This document shows, one piece after another, positions 44,070 to 53,615 of a stretch of DNA of 64,000 bases. The translations under genes were made by a program, and so were the position numbers. Under the pieces are notes generated by a model. The model did no database searches and was not told the DNA's origin. It worked only from the letters and a program-made list of their open reading frames with translations. The stretch lies in the NCBI GenBank assembly GCA_025201765.1, contig MU623409.1, positions 62,001 to 126,000 on the forward strand. Direction: 5' to 3'. The first letter of the stretch is position 1. Each line of letters starts with the position of its first letter. The DNA is from Daldinia sp. FL1419 (taxonomy: Eukaryota > Ascomycota > Sordariomycetes > Xylariales > Hypoxylaceae).

Positions 44070-45936
44070 TTAATTCCTTTGGCCGCCTTGTAACCTCCAT
44101 ATTTGGTCATGCTGTTGTCGGATCCTTCTATCCTGGTCTTGGATAAAGTGATAATTCTCGCTAAGCCTCTGAATGTATCCTCTCTTTTCATCACACCACT
44201 CCGCCCTTAAACATGCCTCAACATCCTCTTTCCAATCTATAGAGACGTTAGAGTACTGCTATATCAATCAAGCCTAGGATAACTTACGATCGTAACACTT
44301 ATTCTCTAGACACGCCTTTGCTTCCATTTTGCAGCCGCATCTCGAGCAAGCGTCTAGCAAATCGGGTAGTCAGTGAACCAATTCTTTCCAACAGATAAGT
44401 GCCTCTTACGTGTGTCGCAAAATATCCCGCTGCAGTTTATGGGCTCGGGACAACCATCGCTACGACAAGAATCTAGCCGGATAGTCAGTTATAAAGAGTA
44501 CGTAGAATGACCCTCGAGAGGAAGTTGAGAGAACACTTACGAAGTGGACAATAGCGCTCTCCTAATTTTGGGAATTTGCACTCATCTTCCCATTCGCACC
44601 GGTCTAGTAGCAATCTCGGTTACTCTCCCATCCTCTCGGGAAACGACAGGAATATGCTCACGGTCATCACAGTAATCATGCTGCCCAGATGAAATATTAC
44701 AGCCCCTTTCGCGACAGGTATGGTTCACGCAGTGAAACGAACCCTCCATCTTCAGCGCCGCACACCCCGGAGTCTGGCATTGGAGGTCTATTTCCTGTTA
44801 AATATCTCGGTGGTGGTCGAATTTTGATTAGGGGGTATCACCTACGCTCCCTACAATACCTTGCGTTCCCAGCTCTAGGACGGTCGCAATTCGGCGGACC
44901 CCATTCGCATCTATTGTCTAGGTAGGCAGCCGAGTTAATCAAGAAAGACAATCCCAGCCCGAATCATAAGACCTACGTGTCGAGCAAAAAGGAGCTGGAA
45001 AAGCAGCTATGCGCGCGCACCCTGGGGCTCGGCACATGTCTATTTAGCAGGTTAGATAGGTCAAGCCGTACTCAACCAACTACAAGATACGTCTCACGTA
45101 CGTGCCTGGCAGCATGCAGTGCCTTCTAAAGCCCGGCTGGAGCAATTTGGGGCGCGACAATTGTCTTTTCCACCTGTTAGCGCGTGCCGTGACTCTTCTC
45201 GGGGAATCACAGCTCACGGTCATCGCAAAATGGACGGTATTGATTCGGGGCTAGCATAACTGCGCGCTCGTGAGGGCATTCTGTTACAGCACATTTGTCT
45301 ATTGGATGTCAGCTTTAAGGACTTCACTTCCGGTTCTTATGGTGAGCCTTACGATCGCAGCAGTATTTCCGACGCTTGTATTGCGGCGTTCCGGCTCGGT
45401 CTCGGTCGTAGTATTGCAGCCGCGCGTTCACGCAACCTACTGTTGTACATTCTATGTCTGCCAACTAGTCAGAGACAACCTTCTACGATTCAATGGCATG
45501 CTTCACTTACGCTGAGTGCAGACCGAATCCTCTGGGTGCTTATGGTTTGGACACCGTTCCGCGCCGAAGAGCGGTTCCCAGAAGTGCTCGCATGTGTCTT
45601 CAGTCTTGATAAGTCATCGATACTGCTAACACTTTCTTCGTTAGATAGCACGGAAGCTTACTCACGCTTCTTGCAATACTGAGAAGAGACCTGGTCTCTC
45701 CGCTCCACCTCCACTTTACAACACGGCGTATCACATGATGTCTTCTTTGAGTGGCAGGTAGTCGTCGTTCTTACAAAGCAGGGCATCGACTTACAAGGCA
45801 TCGTCTTACAAGAGGTCGGCTTACAAAGATTCGACTTGCACGGGGTCGGCTTGCATGGCGATGGTTTAGAAGGAGCTGGTTTGGTATGGCATCCCGACGG
45901 TTTACATCCCGCCGACTTCGTACGGCATCCCAGCAT
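44070..45936 (-). CDS. Cys/His mini-module protein built from twelve exons (5' end uncertain)
   Basis: Exons are 45936-45666, 45597-45511, 45457-45353, 45298-45218, 45173-45102, 45039-44977, 44917-44846, 44787-44662, 44603-44541, 44472-44410, 44353-44288 and 44236-44070, giving 411 aa from the ATG at 45936. Introns are 44-68 nt, all phase 1. Each internal exon is a multiple of three and encodes one unit of about C-x4-6-C-x9-12-C-x2-H; exon 44787-44662 carries two. The final His codon is split by the intron at 10 of 11 junctions; at 45218/45173 it is Arg. The first exon has six K-x-x-x-C repeats. The last exon ends in a Gln/Arg-rich charged helix. I recognise no family. Zinc or other metal binding is inferred from the ligand pattern. 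Upstream, the frame stays open to a TAG acceptor at 45994, and an ATG at 46130 in another phase may start a further exon. Confidence 0.72.
45778..45867 (-). repeat. Six 15-bp coding repeats (K-x-x-x-C)
   Basis: Ninety bases inside the first exon of the Cys/His module gene form six tandem 15-nt units, encoding KPSPC, KPTPC, KSNLC, KPTSC, KTMPC and KSMPC. Unit identity is partial, so this is a degenerate minisatellite that keeps the reading frame. It is distinct from the exon-scale repeats that follow. Confidence 0.75.
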
Positions 45937-48026
45937 GTCGTAGATACAACTCGGGCTTGTGGATCGAGCGGGAAATCCGAGAACGATATATTCCTATATT
46001 TTCTAATTCTCAGCCCCCCTTTAAGGAGAACATTTTCTGGGGCCGGCTGCGGGGTAATGGGCACGTTGCTATTCTTATTTATCTGCTGAAGAATTCGGTG
46101 AAGATTGACTTGCATCGTGGGGAACTCCATGTTCGCGCTGGTGGCGGTGAAAAGTGCATGTTTTGCTGACGTGTTTAAGCAGCTACCTCTTATAAAGCGG
46201 AGGAGGCTGAGTTGAGATTGACTTTATAGTGGTGGTATTGCAGTCTGCAGTCTACAGCCGCATACATGTATGTAGCTAGATATGCGTGACCCTGAATAAG
46301 TCGCCGGTACTTGTTCCCCTATCATCAACCCCGCTGCCGGCAACCCCGGTCCGCTGTTCACATGTCTGCTGTATGCATAGAGCCTTTGATTTCGAATGTC
46401 GAAATTTGCCGATCCCATCTTCCTATTCGATAGAAGCGTTTGTTAAGGGTACCGTGATGCTACCAGTGGCTTTGGGGCTTCATGGGGTTAAAATACTGCG
46501 GTATTTAGGTCTCACTCAAGCCACAAATACCACTTGATATCATACCCGTGGCCTTCTCATGTACGCAAAATGTAGGCGCCCGCAGTTTAACCGTCCCTAC
46601 TTTCTCGAATTACATGACGTGACACGTTATTTACTTCAACATATATACGCGCCAGAAGCCCCAAATGGCCATACGCACCCCATAAATCAACATAAGGGTG
46701 GGTGTATCTTCATCGGAGTAACTATCCAAAGTAAGGAGGTCCAGCAGTAGGATCATGCAGCCGTGGACATCTATCCAAACCCCCAAGGCGGCCCTTTGAC
46801 CCGTAATATCAATACATGAGCCACTCCAACCTCTCAGCTATCAGCTATCAGCCAAGCCCTTCGCCCGACAAGAATCAGCCATAGTCACCACAACTGCCAT
46901 AGTTGGTTAGCAAGCCAAAGGATGTACCCACTAGCCTTAGCTGAGAATATAAAAACAATCTCTGTTGTTACTCCGGCATTACTTCCTACGTTATAAGCTC
47001 GTATTCAGACCAATAGATTGCTAAGGCTTGATAGAAAATCAACGGAGGTCTGCATGCTGACCATTAATGAAAGCCAACAACCCAGGTACACTACATCCTT
47101 ACGCAACATTCCAGTCTAGACTGAAGCTAGGTAATTGATCGGTTTTGGTAAAGTCAAATATACCTATATTATCATAGTATATGTGTTTTCTTATTGATAA
47201 GTATATTTTCCACGTTAGCCTCTAGGATTCAGATAGCTTTAGAATTCTAGTAACTATTATATAATTCCTCCTGCTATAACATAACTAGACGGAACACATT
47301 CCCTCTCGGTTGTTTTTAAGTGGACCGTCACGATCTTAAAGCTACGGGCTAAGTCTCTCATCCGAGTGGATAAAATAGGCAACGGAAAAGTAAAGGATTA
47401 CTACAACATGTCATAAATCATAAATAATTGGGAATTATATAGATAGGTACCTACATAAGCGCGTATTTGGAAAGGCACCGTTTAGCTGAGTTTAAGGCGC
47501 ATTCTCACATGGCTCCTCTCCTCTCGAAGCGTGTGCTAATGATGCCTATCTGTCATATTACTTCAAAACCCAGAGTAATCTGACTGATCACTCTACCTAC
47601 CTTCCGTACCTACATTAGGTATATCGCTGTTCCAGGTGTAATAATACAAACTATCTAATTCTTACTCTCGCTCCTACTGATGTCTATTCAAATATAAGCA
47701 AGTTATTTTGTATTAGGTATTCAAATCTATTTAGTGATGGCTATTTAGTGATGGTATAAACTGCTATTGTTTCTTGGTTATCGGGAAACGCTCCTTTGTT
47801 TATTACGCTCGTGTTCAGGTTTTTGAAAGCATATGTCAAACTAAAAAAATACACGTAGCTCCACATGTGCTATTATTCTATGACGGCCTCGAGGTAGTGT
47901 ATATTTATATATAATACCCCTGAAAAAGCCTAACTGTTAATAGATGCTTAAAAGACCACTTCGCAGAAAGACGGCCTGCGATTTCCCGCAAAACAAGCAA
48001 GATATCTGATCACATATTCTTGTATC
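45937..48026. other. Gene-poor stretch upstream of two divergent genes
   Basis: Holds the uncertain 5' part of the Cys/His gene (45937-46140) and the promoter of the F-box/ankyrin gene. Frames of up to 83 codons between 46286 and 46750 show no motif. The DNA from 46950 to 47900 is AT-rich. Confidence 0.45.
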
Positions 48027-49343
48027 ATGATGTCTTCTTGTCCGGTTCCCGACGAGCCTCCCGGCTGTCCAAGAAAGCCGCATACGCTCCCAAGCGATAT
48101 TATTTATGATATAGCCCGAGAGCATATACACAACAAAAAGACCCTAACACGTTTAGCCCTAACTTGCCGCCACTATTACGAGCTTCTAGATCCATTGCTA
48201 TACAAACTCGAGGTACTGGAGATAAGGCGAAGAGCCTTAAAGGACACGTACTTTCAGATCGGCGATGGTAAATGGGGTTCACTATACATAGACAATACGA
48301 CAGTCCTTCGTTGGGGTATACTGCCGTATTTCCACAAAGGCGTCAGCAATTTGACGGTAGTTAAGAAGTGTATCAAGGCAGCATTACGCTACTGGCCAGA
48401 ATACCTCTTGGTCCGAGCCTATGAACATAGGACCACAATGACGCCACTCCATCTTGCGGCCAAGTACGGATTGGATAGTGTAGCCAACGAGCTCGTAAAG
48501 GTATACCCTTTCATCGACGTCGAAACGAAGTTTCCCAACGCAGTAGCTAGTCTATCTGGGCTTCCCTTGCGTCGATTTATGGCGTTTGAGCCGTACATCT
48601 CACAGTTTATCGCTACGCCCCTTCATGTCGCCATGATCTACGGACATGTACACGTTGCTGAGATCCTAGCCCGGCATACACAAGTTCTCGAGGACGAGGA
48701 CAGGGACGACGATAGCGTCTACGACGACTGCAGTATGTTGTCCCCCTTTAGTTTGGCGGCCATGTGTAAAATGCCATCGGTTATCCGAATACTGCAAAGT
48801 CGAGGTTATAAAGTTGCGGAGATAAGTGAATACCACGGAGAGTTTTTTAATCCCTGCCACTTCGCAGCTTCTAACGACAATAACGAAGAGGTGCTTGGAT
48901 TACTGATAGCAGGCGGACATGACCACAAAGCCGCTGCTACGGACGGTAGTATGGTACGTCCTATCGGAATTGCAATCGAATTCGAGTGCGCATCCAACGC
49001 TCTATTCCTAATGAAAGGGTTCTCAGCAGAAGAAAAGCTCGCCATCGCGGATCAATACCTTGGCGGGATACTACGTACGGATAAGATGCTCCCGTTCCTC
49101 AAGGAATTATTCGACAAGGTTAAGATTAATCGAGAGCGTGCTCGTCACTACAAGACGAATATAATGGCGGCCTTTCATAAGTTGGATGGCAATATAGAGG
49201 TGCTTGATTTCATGATCAGCCACCGAGATATTAGATTCTCTAAGAAATATCACGCATTCCTCGAAGGGAGACTAGTTGGGGCTAGAAGAAGCTTGGAAAA
49301 GAAGCAACGTATCACACGTGATTTGGCGTCGCGTCATTCGTGA
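48027..49343 (+). CDS. F-box and ankyrin-repeat protein
   Basis: A single exon of 438 aa. An F-box-like segment lies at about residues 20-55 (HTLPSDIIYDIAREH...LTRLALTCRHYYELLDPLLY). Ankyrin repeats follow, the clearest being TPLHLAAKYGLDSVANELV (about 138-156) and TPLHVAMIYGHVHVAEILA (about 193-211), with weaker ones at SPFSLAAMCKMPSVIRIL and NPCHFAASNDNNEEVLGLL. Such proteins are expanded in filamentous ascomycetes and are thought to be SCF ubiquitin-ligase adaptors, the ankyrin array selecting the target. There is no signal peptide or membrane segment. The target is unknown. Confidence 0.83.
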   Translation: MMSSCPVPDEPPGCPRKPHTLPSDIIYDIAREHIHNKKTLTRLALTCRHYYELLDPLLYKLEVLEIRRRALKDTYFQIGDGKWGSLYIDNTTVLRWGILPYFHKGVSNLTVVKKCIKAALRYWPEYLLVRAYEHRTTMTPLHLAAKYGLDSVANELVKVYPFIDVETKFPNAVASLSGLPLRRFMAFEPYISQFIATPLHVAMIYGHVHVAEILARHTQVLEDEDRDDDSVYDDCSMLSPFSLAAMCKMPSVIRILQSRGYKVAEISEYHGEFFNPCHFAASNDNNEEVLGLLIAGGHDHKAAATDGSMVRPIGIAIEFECASNALFLMKGFSAEEKLAIADQYLGGILRTDKMLPFLKELFDKVKINRERARHYKTNIMAAFHKLDGNIEVLDFMISHRDIRFSKKYHAFLEGRLVGARRSLEKKQRITRDLASRHS

Positions 49344-49354
49344 TGTCAGATGGA

Positions 49355-49383
49355 GGGGGCAGGGGGGCAGGGGGCAAGAGGGG
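49355..49383 (+). promoter_or_regulatory. G-quadruplex motif just after a stop codon
   Basis: Four G runs of 5, 6, 5 and 4 (49355, 49362, 49370, 49380) are separated by CA, CA and CAAGA. The motif starts 12 nt after the stop codon of the F-box/ankyrin gene on its coding strand, so it would be in the 3' UTR. It could fold in RNA and influence 3'-end formation or stability. Confidence 0.5.
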
Positions 49384-49626
49384 CTGACGACACGCCCTTT
49401 TTGTGACATCGTGTACTAATACGTCGCGTAAATGAGCCACCGGCGTATCTTATTACATATTCCTAACCTACCTACCTAGGTACCTATCCTTCTCGTTGTA
49501 GTCAAAGAAGAATAAAATCCTATACATTAAAATATCATCATCAAGACTCTCGACTACTATCGTCCCCCTAGATTACCTACGTGGTAGTTTATTAAATTCC
49601 AACTATCCGCGATTAACAAATCCGTC

Positions 49627-50200
49627 ATGGCCGTAGGCGTAAAGCGCAAGCGCACCGGCGAAACCACAGACGCCCCCATCCCCTTACCGCTAAAGATGGC
49701 GAAACCCGTCCTTGACGACGCCGCTCTTAAACCATCCCCTTACGTCCTAGAAGACATGGAACCCCAATTGAAGCGCATTACAGAATCTAGCCGTACGCCC
49801 TTTGAAAAGAAAGTGGTGAGTTGACGAGTTTCTCTAGCCCAGTTTCTTAGTTGCGGTCGAGGGATAGACTCGCTAACATGCTCCCCCCCCCCTCGCACAG
49901 TGGACCCTCCTATGCCAAATCCCCCGGGGTCACGTATCCACATACGCCCTTCTCGCCACACACCTAGGCTCGTCTCCGCGGGCCGTAGGCAACGCTCTTC
50001 GACGGAACCCCTTCGCGCCCCAAGTGCCGTGCCATCGCGTAGTAGCGACCGGCGGCTCGTTAGGGGGCTTCAAGGGCAAATGGCCCAAGGACGGCGAAGG
50101 CATCACCCTCGACGAGAAGCGGAAGCTGCTCCGCGGAGAGGGCATCAAGATAGACGACAAGGGAAAGGTACTCGGCACGCCGTGGGCGGCGTTTTATTAG
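49627..50200 (+). CDS. MGT1: Methylated-DNA--protein-cysteine methyltransferase (MGMT/Ogt type)
   Basis: Exon 1 (49627-49815) encodes 63 residues ending RTPFEKKV. Exon 2 (49901-50200) continues WTLLCQIPRGHVSTYALLA, joined by an 85-nt intron (GTGAGT...ACAG) containing a C10 run; the product is 162 aa. The suicide-acceptor cysteine is Cys107 in PCHRVV, and the DNA-binding helix with its arginine finger is RAVGNALRRNP. The enzyme takes the alkyl group from O6-alkylguanine onto this Cys, directly repairing mutagenic lesions in the nucleus. The N-terminus is short and basic (KRKRTG), consistent with nuclear import, and lacks the zinc-binding ribonuclease-like domain of human MGMT. Confidence 0.95.
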
Positions 50201-51121
50201 GGAAATAGGAACGTGTGCAGGATGGGATTTCTTTTAGACGAATGATATGCCAAGGGGTGCTGGAAGTATACGACTTGATTAACTTTATGACATACGGTTT
50301 TAGACGGAATGGAAGAAGCTCTACGAGTAACCTACGTTTTTATGTAGCTTGGACTAGAATTGAATCACAATTGTTTACTCAAGCATATATTAAATACCCT
50401 CCACGAGGGCTCTATAAACTATAGCGGACAGGACGTGCCAGGTGGGAATCTGTATTAAGCACTGGAAGCATTTGCTTCATGTTAATATCACGTAGGAAAT
50501 ACATCAGCGAAGCAGCGATCATAAGCACGAAGAGACAAGAGCACGCGACGTAATGCGAACGGGTTATATTAGAAATCATCGCAAGCTGCCTAAAGCAATA
50601 CCTTTTGCGCGGCAGCAAGAGCACCACCAGGCGCCCACATCCAGAATGTTGCCGTACGGTTCCATCCCCCCTTCTCACTTCTCCTTCCTCCCCCTAATTG
50701 GAGGATTGCCATTTGTGAAGCCTAATATTATACATTTGAACGGTTACACGTCTTATGTCCGTTAACCGAAAATCATCACCTAGTTGGGTTTCTTTTCCTT
50801 CCGAGACGCCATTCTCATAAAAGACACCTAAAACTTGCAGACCTTGTTGGATAAAAGGCTGTTTCATAATGGCCCCGGGCATACTAGACTTTGCGTCATT
50901 AATACTCCTTAGAAATAGAAGCCTGGCATCGGAGTTGATTTTATGCAATGCTAAGAAAAAACAATTTTTGGGGGCGTCGTAAACGTAAGAGGTACCGCCG
51001 AAAGATGAAATAACGGATGCTATGTGCGTGTAGGGAAGTATCCGGTGCAAGGTAAGGAGCTCCCCAGCCAAAATCTACATCGAAGAACCGTGAGGTAAAA
51101 GGCCGTAAAGAGATCGTTAGC
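50201..51121. other. Convergent spacer with unsupported frame
   Basis: 3' flanks of MGT1 (+) and of the duplicated-domain gene (-). A 125-codon frame at 50694-51071 (-) contains a plausible stretch (KQPFIQQGLQVLGVFYENGV) but no recognised family. It may be 3' UTR. Confidence 0.4.
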
Positions 51122-53615
51122 TTAGAAAAAAGAAGGCTTCGTGAGGACGCGATATTCGACGTAATCTTCGCCATCAATGTTAATGATAGTCCCTTGGCTG
51201 ACAAGCCTATCCTTGAATGGACCATTTTGCTTTCGTTCATATTTGATGCCTTGGTGCATCATGACATCTCCATTTCCTTGGCGGCTGGCCGGTCCCATTC
51301 TCATGGTCTCTTGAGCTTCCCAGACCTGATTCATCTTGAGAATATTCTCGTCGAAGTCGCGCCGATTGTCATGCGCGTTCATCAAGTTGCCGGGATTGAT
51401 CAAAGAATTACGGCTAGCCTGGTGGCGGTCGGTACGCATCTGCACCGCTTCCATTCTTGCAACTTCGCGGTTGGCATAACCCTGAACGCGTTCAATGGGA
51501 TCATTACTAGTATTACGGCTAACCTGTCTTAGCTCCACTTCGGGATGAGAATGGCGCATCGACTGGACCGATTCGATATTTCGTGATGCGACTTCTCGTC
51601 GGGGCTGCCTTGTTTCATGGATGTCACGTCCGTCCTCGCGACTGAGACCAGACGATGGACCAGTCCCTACATGTCCCTGATTAGGAGTTCTAGTAGGGTT
51701 AGCTACCGCGATTGCTGCCGCTCGAATCTGAGCCTCATGGACTGCCTTTGTTTCATTTGCAACTTGCTCCTCCCTCTTCTCACCGGCATCAATCTGAGCT
51801 TGACGTATACGGACATATTCCTTTACCTCTGGTCTGGTGAGGTTTTTCAGATGATTGACGAAAAGCACCTCATCATATGAAATCCATAGAGCACCTGCTC
51901 CACTAGGGAAGTTATCGTCGGTGTATCGACCATCCATCGTCTCACGGACAAGTTTGACGCGAAACATGTCGTTTGCACCTAAAATTCCATAGACTGCAAG
52001 CTTATCCTCATTTCTCTGTGCGGTAGATTTGGCCCAACAGCCAACAAGAATCCGGGTAGGCTTTCGAGGCGACTGGGGGATATCCAATTGACTGTGGGGA
52101 ACAATTGGGAGACGCTCGGAACGATCGATAGGTTCGATATTGTCGACCTGCTCAACTAGTTCGCTGCGATCGGCGCGCTCGGCGCGCTCGGCGATAGTAC
52201 CAACACTACTACCATAACGACGGCGCTTTGCCTCGGGACGGACGGCCTGTGATTGCTCGGGTATATCCGCTCCCCATGCTATAGAAGGAGGTTGAGGAGT
52301 CTCAGGCGGAGGGTTGAGTTCAAGACGACGCAGAGCTTCCGCAATTGCGGCTTGATCAGCCTCCTTCGAGCGGTCGTTAAGTGTCTCGGCTCGAACTTTG
52401 ACATACTCTTTAATCACGTTGTGATCACGCCCAATAAGATGATCTAAAAATACCGTGCCTGGGAATGTAATCCAGCTGCCACCGGGCCCAGAAGGAATAG
52501 GAAATAGCCGAAGATTAATCAGCTCGCCGCTGAGAGTCTTGGGTCTGATTCGCGTTCGTAGGCGATCGCGCACGTCGATAAACCCAACCACCATGTGTTT
52601 CCCATCTATATGAGGGACTGGAGAAGAGCGCCAGTGACCAACAGGAACATGTTTGCTGTCTTCGTCGAACTTTTGTCGCGGTTTTCCCTTGACTGAGCTC
52701 TCATCGGCATCATCCATATCCTTAACTTGGCTATTTTCTAGCTCTTCGTCGCCAAGATTGTTGTAAAGCGACGCACGCTTGCGCTTCGGGTAGTGAGGAA
52801 CGGGCTCATCGTCCTCCTCGACGTCAGGCATATCGACGTCCCCTCGCTCAGAAGCAACTCGGCGTATGGGGGATTTATTGCCGTTAGCGCGAGTACCAAC
52901 AATAATCTCGTCACCCAGCATATCAGGGTTGACGCTTGAAACTGAGCTGCTTTCAGGAGGAGAGCTTAGTTCACCGTCCTGAGCTGCGCCTTCAGTCGCG
53001 TCGGTAGCGGGAGCAGTCTCTTCCACAGGTGTGGGTTGCTTGGGATGAACAGGAACGGCGTGTCTTTGTAATTTGTTAGTAGATAATTCTTGATGAAAAG
53101 ATAATATGAGGTATAAGGTATCGCCGGTGAATTAAATTGTGATAGAAAGAAGTTGAGGTTACTGCTTGAGTACTCGAATGCGGTTCAACTCAAGAGGCAA
53201 CCGCGAGGTTGGAGCGAATGTACGTTATAGAAAAGGGAAACCGCGATCCTAATCTGGGTGTAGAAAAAGAGGAAGGTGTGTAGAATAGCTCTAAAGAGTT
53301 TGCTGAAGCCTGAAAGTACCGAGGGAAAGGGGGGGAAGGAGGGTAGATGGCTGGACGAATATAATATTGCGATAGTACGGAAGATTGAGATGTTGGAATA
53401 AGAATAACAGAAAGAAAGAAAGAAAGATTAGGTACGTAAAGTAGGTAGGTGAGTAAACATGAGGGAAAGGAGACAGAGAGAATAACAAGATGGGAATCGA
53501 ATCGGAAGGGTGGTATGTTTACTTACTTTTCATCAACAGTAGACTCTCTTGTTTCTTTCTCCTTTTCCTCAACATGGGTCGTGGGTGACAGTGGCTTCTT
53601 ATTTTCCTCCTCCAT
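51122..53615 (-). CDS. Nuclear-type protein with a duplicated domain of unknown function
   Basis: Exon 1 (53615-53527) encodes MEEENKKPLSPTTH to VDEK. A 463-nt intron (GTAAGT...CAAAG, CTAAC branch site) leads to exon 2 (53063-51122), giving 676 aa. Exon 2 alone has no in-frame ATG near its start, which supports the upstream exon. The N-terminus is acidic and Ser-rich, with a KRKR basic patch near residue 124. Two copies of a domain of about 90 residues follow, roughly residues 168-262 and 360-455. Each begins VG-x-W and later has a FP..G.G..WI.../LF-HL core, ending VIKEYVKVR in the first and EVKEYVRIR in the second. The C-terminal third is low-complexity, Arg- and Gln-rich. I do not recognise the domain. 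DNA or chromatin association is a guess from composition only. Confidence 0.72.

Noticed and set aside
45270..45682. Plus-strand frames of 81 and 126 codons
   Set aside because: Antisense to the exon array, whose cysteine pattern and splice phases are far better evidence.
45771..46130. 119-codon minus-strand frame starting MEFPTMQ
   Set aside because: It runs through the Cys repeats in the wrong frame. Its first part may be a 5' exon of the Cys/His gene, but every available donor is weak, so it was not included.
50694..51071. 125-codon minus-strand frame after the duplicated-domain gene
   Set aside because: No family, no separate promoter signal and likely 3' UTR. The upstream protein already ends naturally in TKPSFF.
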